Of a DNA stretch of 64,000 nucleotides, positions 25,729 to 33,627 are shown piece by piece (the first letter of the stretch is position 1; the number at the start of each line of letters is the position of its first letter). The translations under genes and the position numbers were made by a program. Under the pieces are notes generated by a model that was not told the origin of the DNA, made no database searches, and saw only the letters and a program-made list of their open reading frames with translations. The stretch is from JAPOXR01 sp965199765 (GTDB lineage Bacteria; Pseudomonadota; Alphaproteobacteria; Rhodobacterales; Rhodobacteraceae). The DNA is taken from positions 186,001-250,000 of the forward strand of contig CBDATC010000002.1 of assembly GCA_965199765.1 (NCBI GenBank), read 5' to 3'.

Positions 25729-26751
25729 ATGAATGATCTAGCCGTTACCGCTTCGCGCATCGAATTGTTTCTTCGTAAAGTTTTACCCGGTTGTGCCATC
25801 TCTGAGATCCAACAGTTCAAGACCGGACAATCAAATCCAACCTATCTGCTGCATTCTAACCGTGGTCTGCTTGTGCTTCGTGCCAAACCGCCGGGTAACC
25901 TGCTTCCGTCTGCACACCTCGTTGATCGTGAATACCGCATTATGCGCGGATTGCAGGACACGATCGTGCCAGTCCCACAGATGATTGCTCTTGCCAACGA
26001 TGACAACTCGCCGATCGGAAGAGCGTTCTTCATTATGCAATATGTGGATGGCGAAATTTTTTTCGACCCGGCGCTTCCCAGCCTCGGACTCGATGAGAGA
26101 AGAACCGTTTACGCCCAGATGAATAGCGTTCTGGCGGCGTTGCATAGTCTCAATCCTGAGAAAATCGGGCTTGGAGACTTCGGTAAGCCGGGCAACTATT
26201 TTAGTCGGCAAACCTACATTTGGAAACGACAATATCTGAAAAGCCGACGCGAACCCAACGAATTAATGGATCGCCTGATCGACTGGCTTGAAAAAAACAT
26301 GTTGGATGTGGACGAGAAGCCGACACTGGTTCACGGCGATTTCCGCATCGATAACATCATTTTCTCCAAGTCGGACCGGACCGCGCTCGCGATCCTGGAC
26401 TGGGAATTGTCAACATTAGGCCACCCGTTTGCCGATCTCGCATATCAGTGCGCCCAGTGGCTAATGCCATATGACGGTCCGCTAAAGGGGCTGGCTGGTT
26501 TGAACCGGGCATCGCTGGGCTTGCCCAGCGAAGAAGAATATGTCCATGATTACTGCCGTCGTCGCTCAATTGGATTTCCAGAAGACTGGAAGTTTTGCCT
26601 TGTGTTCGGACTCTTTCGTCTCGCAGCGATTTTGGAAGGGGTTGCTAGGCGTGCTGCAGATGGCAATGCTGCAAACCCAGAAATGGCTGTGGCTTACGGG
26701 CGCTCGGTGCCGCATCTTGCTGAAACAGCTCTCAGCATTGCAGATTCGTGA
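25729..26751 (+). CDS. APH-fold phosphotransferase (LvaA / ACAD10-11 kinase-like)
   Basis: Protein-kinase-like phosphotransferase of the APH family, 340 residues. The catalytic loop HGDFRIDN is near residue 203-210 and the metal-binding Asp is in ILDWELSTLGHP near 224. The N-terminal part shows the ATP-site pattern FKTGQSNPTYLL and the lysine-bearing strand LVLRAKP. Bacterial relatives next to acyl-CoA dehydrogenases phosphorylate 4-hydroxyacyl-CoA (LvaA in levulinate use), and in animals the two domains are fused in ACAD10/11. The partner dehydrogenase is divergent at 24429. It is not a drug-resistance enzyme by any visible criterion. Confidence 0.85.
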   Translation: MNDLAVTASRIELFLRKVLPGCAISEIQQFKTGQSNPTYLLHSNRGLLVLRAKPPGNLLPSAHLVDREYRIMRGLQDTIVPVPQMIALANDDNSPIGRAFFIMQYVDGEIFFDPALPSLGLDERRTVYAQMNSVLAALHSLNPEKIGLGDFGKPGNYFSRQTYIWKRQYLKSRREPNELMDRLIDWLEKNMLDVDEKPTLVHGDFRIDNIIFSKSDRTALAILDWELSTLGHPFADLAYQCAQWLMPYDGPLKGLAGLNRASLGLPSEEEYVHDYCRRRSIGFPEDWKFCLVFGLFRLAAILEGVARRAADGNAANPEMAVAYGRSVPHLAETALSIADS

Positions 26752-27175
26752 TGACCGACCAGTCTGTTTCGGAAGTGATTTCGCAAGGGATTGACCAGCG
26801 AATGATCAAAAATCAAGCGGTTAATGCGCTTGCTAGTGTCTGCCGGAGAGTCGATTCAGCCGTTCAAAGCCTAACGGCTCATAGAATTTTCTGTTGTTTG
26901 AGCCACTTTCAAAATCAGGCCGAGCGTCCGGGTTTCTGAGGGAAAACGCTGAAATCGAGGGGGTGCGGAGCCGCAATGGCGGTTCCCGCTTCCCCGATTC
27001 CGGGGAATGCAAGTGGACACGCGGTGGTTTTTTCCCGTTCCGGATTTTGCAACAGCGTTCGATGCTCGGAATGCTGTCGGACATTTGCGCCTGCGCTTCA
27101 GGAGAAGTTGCGCTAAAGACCCGCGCTTGCGATATGGAAGTCATCGGCGGCTTCCGCGGTGGCGAGGGAATTCAG
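26752..27175. other. Gap between kinase gene and argJ
   Basis: About 424 bp. The argJ frame is open through most of it, but the translation before about 27134 is not protein-like. A small frame at 26748-26939 is open on the plus strand without recognisable features. In many alphaproteobacteria a peptidyl-prolyl isomerase gene precedes argJ; nothing of it is visible here. Confidence 0.4.
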
Positions 27176-28516
27176 GTGCGGGAAGAGAAAGAAAGAATCA
27201 GCGCTCTGGAAAAGGAGAACGCCGAACTCAGAGCCAGGCTCGAAACGTTTGAACCAAAGCCGGACCCGCAAGCGGTTGAGGATGCGGAGAAGCGGCTTGC
27301 GGCGCTGCCTGCGGTGAAAGGGGCCTCATTCGCCGCGTTTGAAACCGGTGTCCGCTACAAAGGTCGCCCTGATCTCATGGTCGCCTATCTTGATCCGGGC
27401 ACAACAGTCGCCGGGCTTGTCACCAGTTCGGCGACCGCGGCCGCGCCTGTATTGGACTGCAGGCGAAAGATCGCCGCATTGAGCGTGAGCGGATGTCCTC
27501 ACGGGATAGGGCTGGTGGTCAATGCGGGGAACGCGAACGCATTCACCGGCGAAGCCGGCATGAAAACGGTGACGGAAATCTCGCGGGCGGCGGCGGACAG
27601 TCTGAATATTCCGGCGGAGTGCGTTCTTACAGCGTCAACAGGGGTCATCGGCGAGCCGCTCAAGTCAGACCCGATCCATAAAGCCCTGGCAAAGGCCAGC
27701 CGCGGCGAACTTTCCCCCAGCCGTCTGGATGAAGCGGCCCGCGCCATCCTGACCACGGACACCTACCCCAAATGCGCATTTGTCCAAACCGAAATCGGCC
27801 ATGGCCGGGAACAGGTGAACATTGTTGGAATTGCAAAGGGCTCCGGCATGATATGCCCGGATATGGCGACGATGCTGGCCTTCGTCTTCACGGACGCGAA
27901 GATCCAATACCGCCTCCTGAGCCGGATCGCCTCCGGCGCGAATGAAACGTCGTTCAATTCGATCACGGTTGATGGCGACACGTCAACGAACGACACATTG
28001 ATCATCGCTGCGACCGGACGGTCCGAAGCCCCGGAAATCGAAGCCGGCGGCATCGACGCGCAGCGGTTCGAGCGCGGGATGCGAACGGTGCTGTCGTCTC
28101 TGGCCCGCCAGATTCTGCGCGATGGCGAAGGCGCCACGAAACTTGTTGGAATCCACGTGGAGGGGGCGGCATCGAAACCGGACGCGGTATCGGCGGCTGA
28201 ATCCGTTGCCAATTCGCCTCTGGTCAAAACGGCGGTCGCCGGAGAGGATCCCAATTGGGGAAGGGTTGTCATGGCGCTCGGGAAATCAGGCGCTGAATTC
28301 AATCAGGAGAAGCTGGCCATTCGCTTTGGCGGCCATATGGTCGCGGAGCATGGCGGCGTTTCAAAGCATTTTTCGGAAGCGGCAGTGGCGGAATACATGA
28401 CCGGAAGCGATATCGACATTCGCATTGATTTAGGCAACGGCGCGGAATCGGCCTCGGTCCACACATGCGATTTCACCCACGGCTACATCATGATCAATGC
28501 GGACTACCGCACGTGA
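27176..28516 (+). CDS. argJ: Arginine biosynthesis bifunctional protein ArgJ (ornithine acetyltransferase / N-acetylglutamate synthase)
   Basis: Self-cleaving enzyme that moves the acetyl group from N-acetylornithine to glutamate. The autoproteolysis and nucleophile site is intact in KGSGMICPDMATMLAF. VRYKGRPDL near the start and the ending CDFTHGYIMINADYRT are conserved. I choose GTG 27176 because GAGGG lies 7 nt before it; ATG 27134 is possible. Either way there is an extra N-terminal coiled-coil-like stretch (EKERISALEKENAELRARLE) before the usual LPAVKG start. The gene is clearly GC-richer (about 60-65% in sampled lines) than most neighbours. It overlaps the mutT remnant. Confidence 0.93.
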   Translation: MREEKERISALEKENAELRARLETFEPKPDPQAVEDAEKRLAALPAVKGASFAAFETGVRYKGRPDLMVAYLDPGTTVAGLVTSSATAAAPVLDCRRKIAALSVSGCPHGIGLVVNAGNANAFTGEAGMKTVTEISRAAADSLNIPAECVLTASTGVIGEPLKSDPIHKALAKASRGELSPSRLDEAARAILTTDTYPKCAFVQTEIGHGREQVNIVGIAKGSGMICPDMATMLAFVFTDAKIQYRLLSRIASGANETSFNSITVDGDTSTNDTLIIAATGRSEAPEIEAGGIDAQRFERGMRTVLSSLARQILRDGEGATKLVGIHVEGAASKPDAVSAAESVANSPLVKTAVAGEDPNWGRVVMALGKSGAEFNQEKLAIRFGGHMVAEHGGVSKHFSEAAVAEYMTGSDIDIRIDLGNGAESASVHTCDFTHGYIMINADYRT

Positions 28517-28724
28517 AAATCATTCTGGCGGCGGCCGTTGCGCTGATTGACAGGGACAACCGCGTGCTCCTGGCGAAACGCCGGAGACAGCGCTGCTCCG
28601 GGAACTGGACGAAGAACTTTCGATCGGAACATGGGACAGCTGCCTGGCGCCTCTGACCTTCGCCAGTTACAGCCATGGCGGATTCCATCTCTTGATGACC
28701 CTGTTCGCCTGCCGAAAGTGGATA
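28513..28724 (+). pseudogene. mutT: mutT (Nudix hydrolase), truncated and deleted
   Basis: Starts with GTG 28513, overlapping the argJ stop, in the argJ-mutT order common in alphaproteobacteria. The first frame reads IILAAAVALIDRDNRVLLAK as in MutT. After that, an internal deletion that shifts frame has removed the glycine-rich first half of the Nudix box. The second frame resumes at PETALLRELDEELSIG and runs to LLMTLFACRKW, where an IS256-type end begins at 28725. The protein cannot be functional. Another copy elsewhere in the genome would have to sanitise 8-oxo-dGTP. Confidence 0.85.
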
Positions 28725-28912
28725 GTGTCCAGAATCTTTCGCACTTTCAGTCATGCGACGGCGGCTCCGATATATTGAAGGTTCATCTCACGCAGCGGCT
28801 CCATGTCCATATACTTTCGCGTGCTCCACTGTGTTCCGGCGACGTGTTTCAACCTGGCCGCAGCCAAGAAGAGACAGGATTGTCCCGGTCTTGCAGAAAA
28901 AGTTGAAGTTTT
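28725..28912 (-). mobile_element. IS256-family transposase remnant (right end)
   Basis: Best preserved of the five remnants. The right inverted repeat is 28725-28752; the transposase stop overlaps it at 28751-28753. Upstream on the minus strand the frame encodes the last 50-odd residues, including GQSCLFLAAARLKHVAG and STRKYMDMEPLREMNL. Nothing of the transposase catalytic domain remains. The element end abuts the truncated mutT. Confidence 0.82.
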
Positions 28913-29017
28913 TGCCTAAAATCGCGAATTCGATCCTGAATTCTGGAAGAAACCGCCATCGCTGATATGAATGTCGGCAGACGAAGTCAGCTTTCGAGAT
29001 ATCAAATTTGGTTCGTA

Positions 29018-29914
29018 TCAAATCCGATAGAACTTGGCCGCAGTTTCGCGAAAGACACTATTGTGAAATTCGACTGGAATGAGTTCTTCATAGGCCTTGA
29101 CGGTTTTTGAATAACTGGCCTGCAGAAGATCGACAGGAAAATTTGATCCGAACATGCAGCGCTCGGGACCAAATGCTTCAAGACTGGGTAATACAAGCGG
29201 CGCTATGTCCTCAATTTCCCAGCCATGGTAGAACATGCCTAATCCAGACAGCTTGCATACAACATTCGGCAGCATTGCAATTTGCTCGAGTCCTTTGCGC
29301 CAAGTCGCTATACCGCTTGCACTTTGATCATAGGGCGATCCAACATGACAGAGAGCAACTTGCAGTTCCGGAATTTCACCAAAAAACTTCGCCGCCGCTG
29401 GCATCAGTCTTGGAACAAGCTGCAGATCAAACGAATATCCCATGGAGGCAGCCAATCTGAGGCCTCGTTTGAAATGATCATTGCCGATTAATGCGTTGAC
29501 CTGGCTGCTTTTGTCTTCTTCAGGTGATCGTCCGACGATCTGCCGCACACCCCGGACCGTCGGCAAGTGTTGCAGCTCTGCCAGCTGTTCGCCCGCATCG
29601 TCGGCTGCCAAGTCGCAGAATGCCACTTGTGCGGCTGGCCACCCTGGATTCTGCTCGGCGACGCTTTGCACCCATATAGCCTCCTGCAACGGGGAGGCCG
29701 CACCAACTTGAATATGCACAGAAGCGCCGAATCCGCTCAGTTCCGCGTCGCGTCTGAACTCGTAAACCAGATAATTCCTTTGAATCTTTGTTGGATCGCC
29801 AAAAAATCTTCTTTCTCCATGTGCCATGAGCCAAGGATACCGCACGGCATCAAGATCCCAGAGGTGATGATGCGCATCAATGCGAGGAGATGAATCTGTG
29901 ACATCTTTTGTCAT
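29018..29914 (-). CDS. Amidohydrolase, COG3618 family (PDC-hydrolase / lactonase-like)
   Basis: TIM-barrel hydrolase of 298 residues. RIDAHHHLWD at 11-20 carries the HxH-type metal motif and FGSNFPVD near 255-262 the final acidic residue, typical of 2-pyrone-4,6-dicarboxylate hydrolase and sugar-lactone hydrolases. Its start overlaps the stop of the cytosine-deaminase-like gene by 4 nt, so it is translationally coupled. The substrate is uncertain; the neighbours suggest a heterocycle or nucleobase product rather than a sugar lactone. Confidence 0.85.
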   Translation of the reverse strand: MTKDVTDSSPRIDAHHHLWDLDAVRYPWLMAHGERRFFGDPTKIQRNYLVYEFRRDAELSGFGASVHIQVGAASPLQEAIWVQSVAEQNPGWPAAQVAFCDLAADDAGEQLAELQHLPTVRGVRQIVGRSPEEDKSSQVNALIGNDHFKRGLRLAASMGYSFDLQLVPRLMPAAAKFFGEIPELQVALCHVGSPYDQSASGIATWRKGLEQIAMLPNVVCKLSGLGMFYHGWEIEDIAPLVLPSLEAFGPERCMFGSNFPVDLLQASYSKTVKAYEELIPVEFHNSVFRETAAKFYRI

Positions 29915-31206
29915 ACCGAAGATGCGGTTGAATTGGGTCGGCGGCGGTTAACACTCGCAGGTCGGCCGGAAAGATTCAGCTGAGACCGGATTCTTGGCTG
30001 TCGGGCGACTACCTTGCCTTTGGATACAACGATCAGGCGGGTCGGCCGCAGGCGAATTGCTTCCACCGGGTCTGCCGCATCAAGCACAACAAAGCTCGCT
30101 TCGTTGCCGACGGAAAGTCCGAAATCGGTCAAATTCATAATTTCTGCGTTTTCGGTCGTAACCATTTCAAAGCAATGACGCATATCGTTCCAACTGGTCA
30201 TCTGCGCGAGATGCAGACCCATATGCGCAACGTCCAGCATATCCGCCGCTCCGAGAGAATACCAGGGATCAAGCACGCAGTCTTGGCCCCAGCCAACCCG
30301 GATCCCATGTTGAATCATCTCCGGCACGCGAGTTAATCCTCGACGCTTCGGATACGTGTCATGCTGCCCCTGCACGATAATATTCACCAAAGGATTGGAA
30401 ATCGCCGATACCCCAGCTTCCGCAATCAATGGCAGCAGTTTCGACACAAAGTAATTGTCCATCGAATGCATCGATGTAAGGTGCGAGCCGGCAACCCGTC
30501 CCGTTAGTCCATGCCGCAGAGTTTCACGTGCCAAATGTTCGATGTGACGGGACATGGGATCATCCGTCTCATCGCAATGCATATCCACCATCAGGCCCCG
30601 GTCAGCTGCTATTGCACATAGCTCTGAAACCGAATCGTGCCCCTCTTTCATTGTCCGTTCGAAATGAGGGATCCCACCTACAACCTCAACCCCAAGGTCC
30701 AGGGCTCGAACAAGATTTTCGCGCGCTCCCGGGCTGCGGTACAATCCGTCCTGTGGAAAAGCAACGAGCTGCAAATGCATATAAGGTTTGACTATTGCTT
30801 GGACCTCTTTGAGAGCCTCGACCGCGAGCAGCCGGTCGTCACACACATCCACATGCGTGCGGATTGCCAGCAGCCCCATCGAGACAGCCCAGTCGCAATA
30901 GGTCAAGGCGCGTTCCTTGATCGCATCATGCGTAAGAAGTGGCTTGAGTTCGCCCCAAAGCTGAATGCCCTCAAGCAGCGTACCTGAATGATTAACTCTC
31001 GGAATACCCTGTGAAAGAGTCGCATCCAAGTGAAAATGAGGATCAACAAATGGCGGCGATATCAAACAATCCTCATATCTCTCGGTCTGAACAGCCTCGC
31101 CATCAATGCGCGGCTCAATCGCAGCGATTTTACCTCCCGATACGGCTATATCGGCAGATGTTCCTTCCGGCAGGCGCGTTCCCTGAATCAACAGATCGAA
31201 AGGCAT
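29911..31206 (-). CDS. Cytosine-deaminase-like metal-dependent hydrolase
   Basis: Amidohydrolase of 431 residues from ATG 31206. A longer frame to 31398 would overlap the upstream gene heavily and is not supported. Metal-site signatures are DPHFHLDATL, HCDETDD, a His in AGSHLTSMH, and Asp in GWGQDCVLDPW, the pattern of CodA-type cytosine/isoguanine deaminases. The start is 5 nt beyond the stop of the BMP-family gene. It probably acts on a cytosine-like base or another cyclic amidine; exact substrate unknown. Confidence 0.85.
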   Translation of the reverse strand: MPFDLLIQGTRLPEGTSADIAVSGGKIAAIEPRIDGEAVQTERYEDCLISPPFVDPHFHLDATLSQGIPRVNHSGTLLEGIQLWGELKPLLTHDAIKERALTYCDWAVSMGLLAIRTHVDVCDDRLLAVEALKEVQAIVKPYMHLQLVAFPQDGLYRSPGARENLVRALDLGVEVVGGIPHFERTMKEGHDSVSELCAIAADRGLMVDMHCDETDDPMSRHIEHLARETLRHGLTGRVAGSHLTSMHSMDNYFVSKLLPLIAEAGVSAISNPLVNIIVQGQHDTYPKRRGLTRVPEMIQHGIRVGWGQDCVLDPWYSLGAADMLDVAHMGLHLAQMTSWNDMRHCFEMVTTENAEIMNLTDFGLSVGNEASFVVLDAADPVEAIRLRPTRLIVVSKGKVVARQPRIRSQLNLSGRPASVNRRRPNSTASSV

Positions 31207-31210
31207 GGAC

Positions 31211-32236
31211 TCACTCCTGAGTTGTGAAAATTCCGGAGAATGGCCGGGAAGAATTGACCTTGGCAGTAAATCTGAAGTTGCGCATATCCAATTCCCGCGC
31301 AGCGGTGAGCTCTCGGGCGCTTTCGGATATCCGTTCATTATAAGCTGAAATCGGGGCGATTGAACAGCCGGAATGCCGCATATAGGAGTAAACTCCAAAG
31401 TCAGCGGCGCCGAATGTCCCGTCGCGAAGCCGGTTTAGTGCGTTCTGAAGCGTGGGATTGAAATGCCACTGCGCTGATGTCGTGATCCCTTCTGTTTCCG
31501 AGATTTCGCGGCTGTAGAAACTGCCGATGACCGGCGTGCCGCTCTTATGTGCAGCCTCGGCGGTCCCAACCGCATCCGAATAAATCACATCAGCCCCATT
31601 GGTGATTTGAGCGAATGCGAGTTCACCGGCTTTGCCCGGGTCATGCCAGCTTTCTATGAATTCAACCGAGATCTGGATATCCGGCCGGAAATCATGAACG
31701 CCGTCGATGAAGGCGTTGATCAGTCGATTCGACGCCGGAAAATCATAACGGCCAACGATCCCGATTTTAGCCCGTTGAGTGAGCGAACCACCGATGATGC
31801 CTGTGAGATACGACGCATCTTGTATGTAGCTGTCAAATACAGAAAAATTGGGAAAACGGCTATCGGGCTGGAAGGACGATCCCATCAGGAATGCTTTGTT
31901 CGGAAAATCGCGGGCAATCAACCGCGCATCTTCTTCGTGGGAAAAGGCATCACCGATGATGAGATCAATCTCGCTTTCAGCAAAACGGCGCAGGATCTGG
32001 TCGTAGTCGGCTGCTTCTACATTCTCGGCGAAGACATAATTGATTTCACCGCGCACGACATATTCCAGAGCAGCGACGTGGATCCGTTCAATCCATTGCT
32101 GTGTTACCGGTACGGTGTAGATCCCTCCGACTTTGATCGCGCCGGTGGATTGTCCCGATGCAAAGCTGGGCCAAAGTGAACCCACAGCGGCCATTGCCGC
32201 TGAGGACTGCAATAGCCGTCGGCGATCGGTGTTCAA
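31211..32236 (-). CDS. BMP-family ABC transporter substrate-binding protein
   Basis: Periplasmic binding protein of 341 residues related to the PnrA/BMP basic-membrane-protein group, members of which bind nucleosides or related compounds. The N-terminus has a twin-arginine-like motif (DRRRLLQS) followed by a hydrophobic stretch and ASG cleavage region, so export by Tat is possible. Core motifs include LIIGDAFSHEEDARLIA and KIGIVGRYD. No permease or ATPase is adjacent, so it is an orphan here. It heads a three-gene unit with two amidohydrolases, which fits uptake and breakdown of a nucleobase-like compound (inference). Confidence 0.85.
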   Translation of the reverse strand: MNTDRRRLLQSSAAMAAVGSLWPSFASGQSTGAIKVGGIYTVPVTQQWIERIHVAALEYVVRGEINYVFAENVEAADYDQILRRFAESEIDLIIGDAFSHEEDARLIARDFPNKAFLMGSSFQPDSRFPNFSVFDSYIQDASYLTGIIGGSLTQRAKIGIVGRYDFPASNRLINAFIDGVHDFRPDIQISVEFIESWHDPGKAGELAFAQITNGADVIYSDAVGTAEAAHKSGTPVIGSFYSREISETEGITTSAQWHFNPTLQNALNRLRDGTFGAADFGVYSYMRHSGCSIAPISAYNERISESARELTAARELDMRNFRFTAKVNSSRPFSGIFTTQE

Positions 32237-32455
32237 TTCTACGCGCCTCGCTGCCCGTCGTTCGTGACTTCGCTCTTTGCGGTGAACAATAAGGTTCTTT
32301 TGATTCTAACACAATTTGGAAGTGCCTCCGGCCAGCACGGTTCGACTCGTAATTCCATTGTTGCCGTTCTGCGCCTCAGCCTTCTGCGAACACGCTTGAC
32401 GAGAGCTCTGAGTGTTGGCAGTGAGACTTCAGCAGAGCAAGTTAGGGATGACAGC

Positions 32456-33619
32456 ATGGGTGAAATCTATTCGCCGTTGGAAATGTTAGACCGACTTGTT
32501 TCCTTTCCAACAGTTTCCGACCGGTCAAACCTAGAACTTGTTCATTGGGTCAAAGACTATCTTGCAGGCCACGGGGTCTCCGCACTGCTTGATCACAATG
32601 AGGACGGCACGAAGGCTAGCCTTTTTGCATCCGTCGGACCGGATACTGCCGGCGGAATCGTTCTCTCGGGGCACACGGATGTTGTGCCAGTCACAGGTCA
32701 AAACTGGAGCACCGACCCTTGGCGCAGCACTGTAAAAGATAACAAGGTTTTTGCCAGAGGCGCTTGTGACATGAAAGGATTTTGCGCCGTTGTGCTCGCA
32801 GCTGTTCCACAGATGGTCGCAGCCGACCTTAATCGTCCAGTGCAGATCGCCCTCACACGCGATGAGGAAATCGGGTGCCTCGGCGCTCCGCCTCTCATTA
32901 ATTATGTTCGCGGCAAGGTTCCGCCGGCCTCGATTGCCATCGTGGGTGAACCAACGATGATGAAAGTCGTTACCTCTCACAAAGGTGGCAGTGGGTTATC
33001 TGTCAATGTAAGGGGAGTCGAGGTGCATTCCTCGATCCTGCACAAAGGTGTTTCGGCTATCATGATCGCTGCCCGTTTAGTTGATTGGGCCAATCGAATG
33101 AATGCCGAAAACATGGCAAGTCCCGCTTCGGAACTTGCGCAGATGTTCGACCCGCCTTGGACCTCTCTGCATGTCGGAAAGATCGTCGGCGGCACGGCAC
33201 AGAATATCACGGCCAAAGACTGTTCGTTTGGACTGGAATTCCGCTGCGTTCCTGGAGAATCCGACGACGACTGGAAAAGACGCTTCAGAGAATTCGCTGC
33301 GGAAGTCGAGCGTGAAATGAAAGAGATCAGCCCCCAGGCGGGAATAGATATTAATCCGTGGTACGGTGTTCCGCCTCTGCGGCCCGAGGAGCACGGAAAG
33401 GCAGAAGAACTCTCTCGAAGACTGACCGGCGACAACGACAGTCATGCCGTATCGTATGGCACCGAAGCTGGACAGTTTCAAGAAGGCGGCTATTCGGCGG
33501 TCGTATGCGGCCCCGGCCATATTGATCAGGCGCACCAAGCCGACGAATATGTATCATTGAGCCAGTTGGAGGCCTGCCGCGCCTTTGTAACCGGCGTTAT
33601 TCGCGAACTTTCAAATTAG
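32456..33619 (+). CDS. argE: Acetylornithine deacetylase (M20 family)
   Basis: Zinc hydrolase of 387 residues from ATG 32456, preceded by AGGG. The open frame extends to 32264, but that part is divergent promoter region. M20 metal ligands are visible in SGHTDVVPV, ACDMKGFCA, TRDEEIGCLG and GEPTMMKV. It resembles the alphaproteobacterial ArgE group. In an organism with argJ an ArgE is not strictly required for arginine synthesis, so a different N-acyl amino acid is a fair alternative substrate. It is followed after 8 nt by a second M20 gene. Confidence 0.85.
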   Translation: MGEIYSPLEMLDRLVSFPTVSDRSNLELVHWVKDYLAGHGVSALLDHNEDGTKASLFASVGPDTAGGIVLSGHTDVVPVTGQNWSTDPWRSTVKDNKVFARGACDMKGFCAVVLAAVPQMVAADLNRPVQIALTRDEEIGCLGAPPLINYVRGKVPPASIAIVGEPTMMKVVTSHKGGSGLSVNVRGVEVHSSILHKGVSAIMIAARLVDWANRMNAENMASPASELAQMFDPPWTSLHVGKIVGGTAQNITAKDCSFGLEFRCVPGESDDDWKRRFREFAAEVEREMKEISPQAGIDINPWYGVPPLRPEEHGKAEELSRRLTGDNDSHAVSYGTEAGQFQEGGYSAVVCGPGHIDQAHQADEYVSLSQLEACRAFVTGVIRELSN

Positions 33620-33627
33620 GAGATACG

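Noticed and set aside
25729..26751. Aminoglycoside resistance gene
   Set aside because: Although of APH fold, it lies beside an ACAD10/11-like dehydrogenase and resembles LvaA-type kinases, so metabolic function is far more likely.
26894..27133. Further N-terminal extension of ArgJ
   Set aside because: The translation is not protein-like and a good ribosome site points to GTG 27176; ATG 27134 remains a minor alternative.
31207..31398. Longer start of the cytosine-deaminase-like gene
   Set aside because: It would overlap the BMP-family gene by 188 nt and the extra residues match no amidohydrolase N-terminus.
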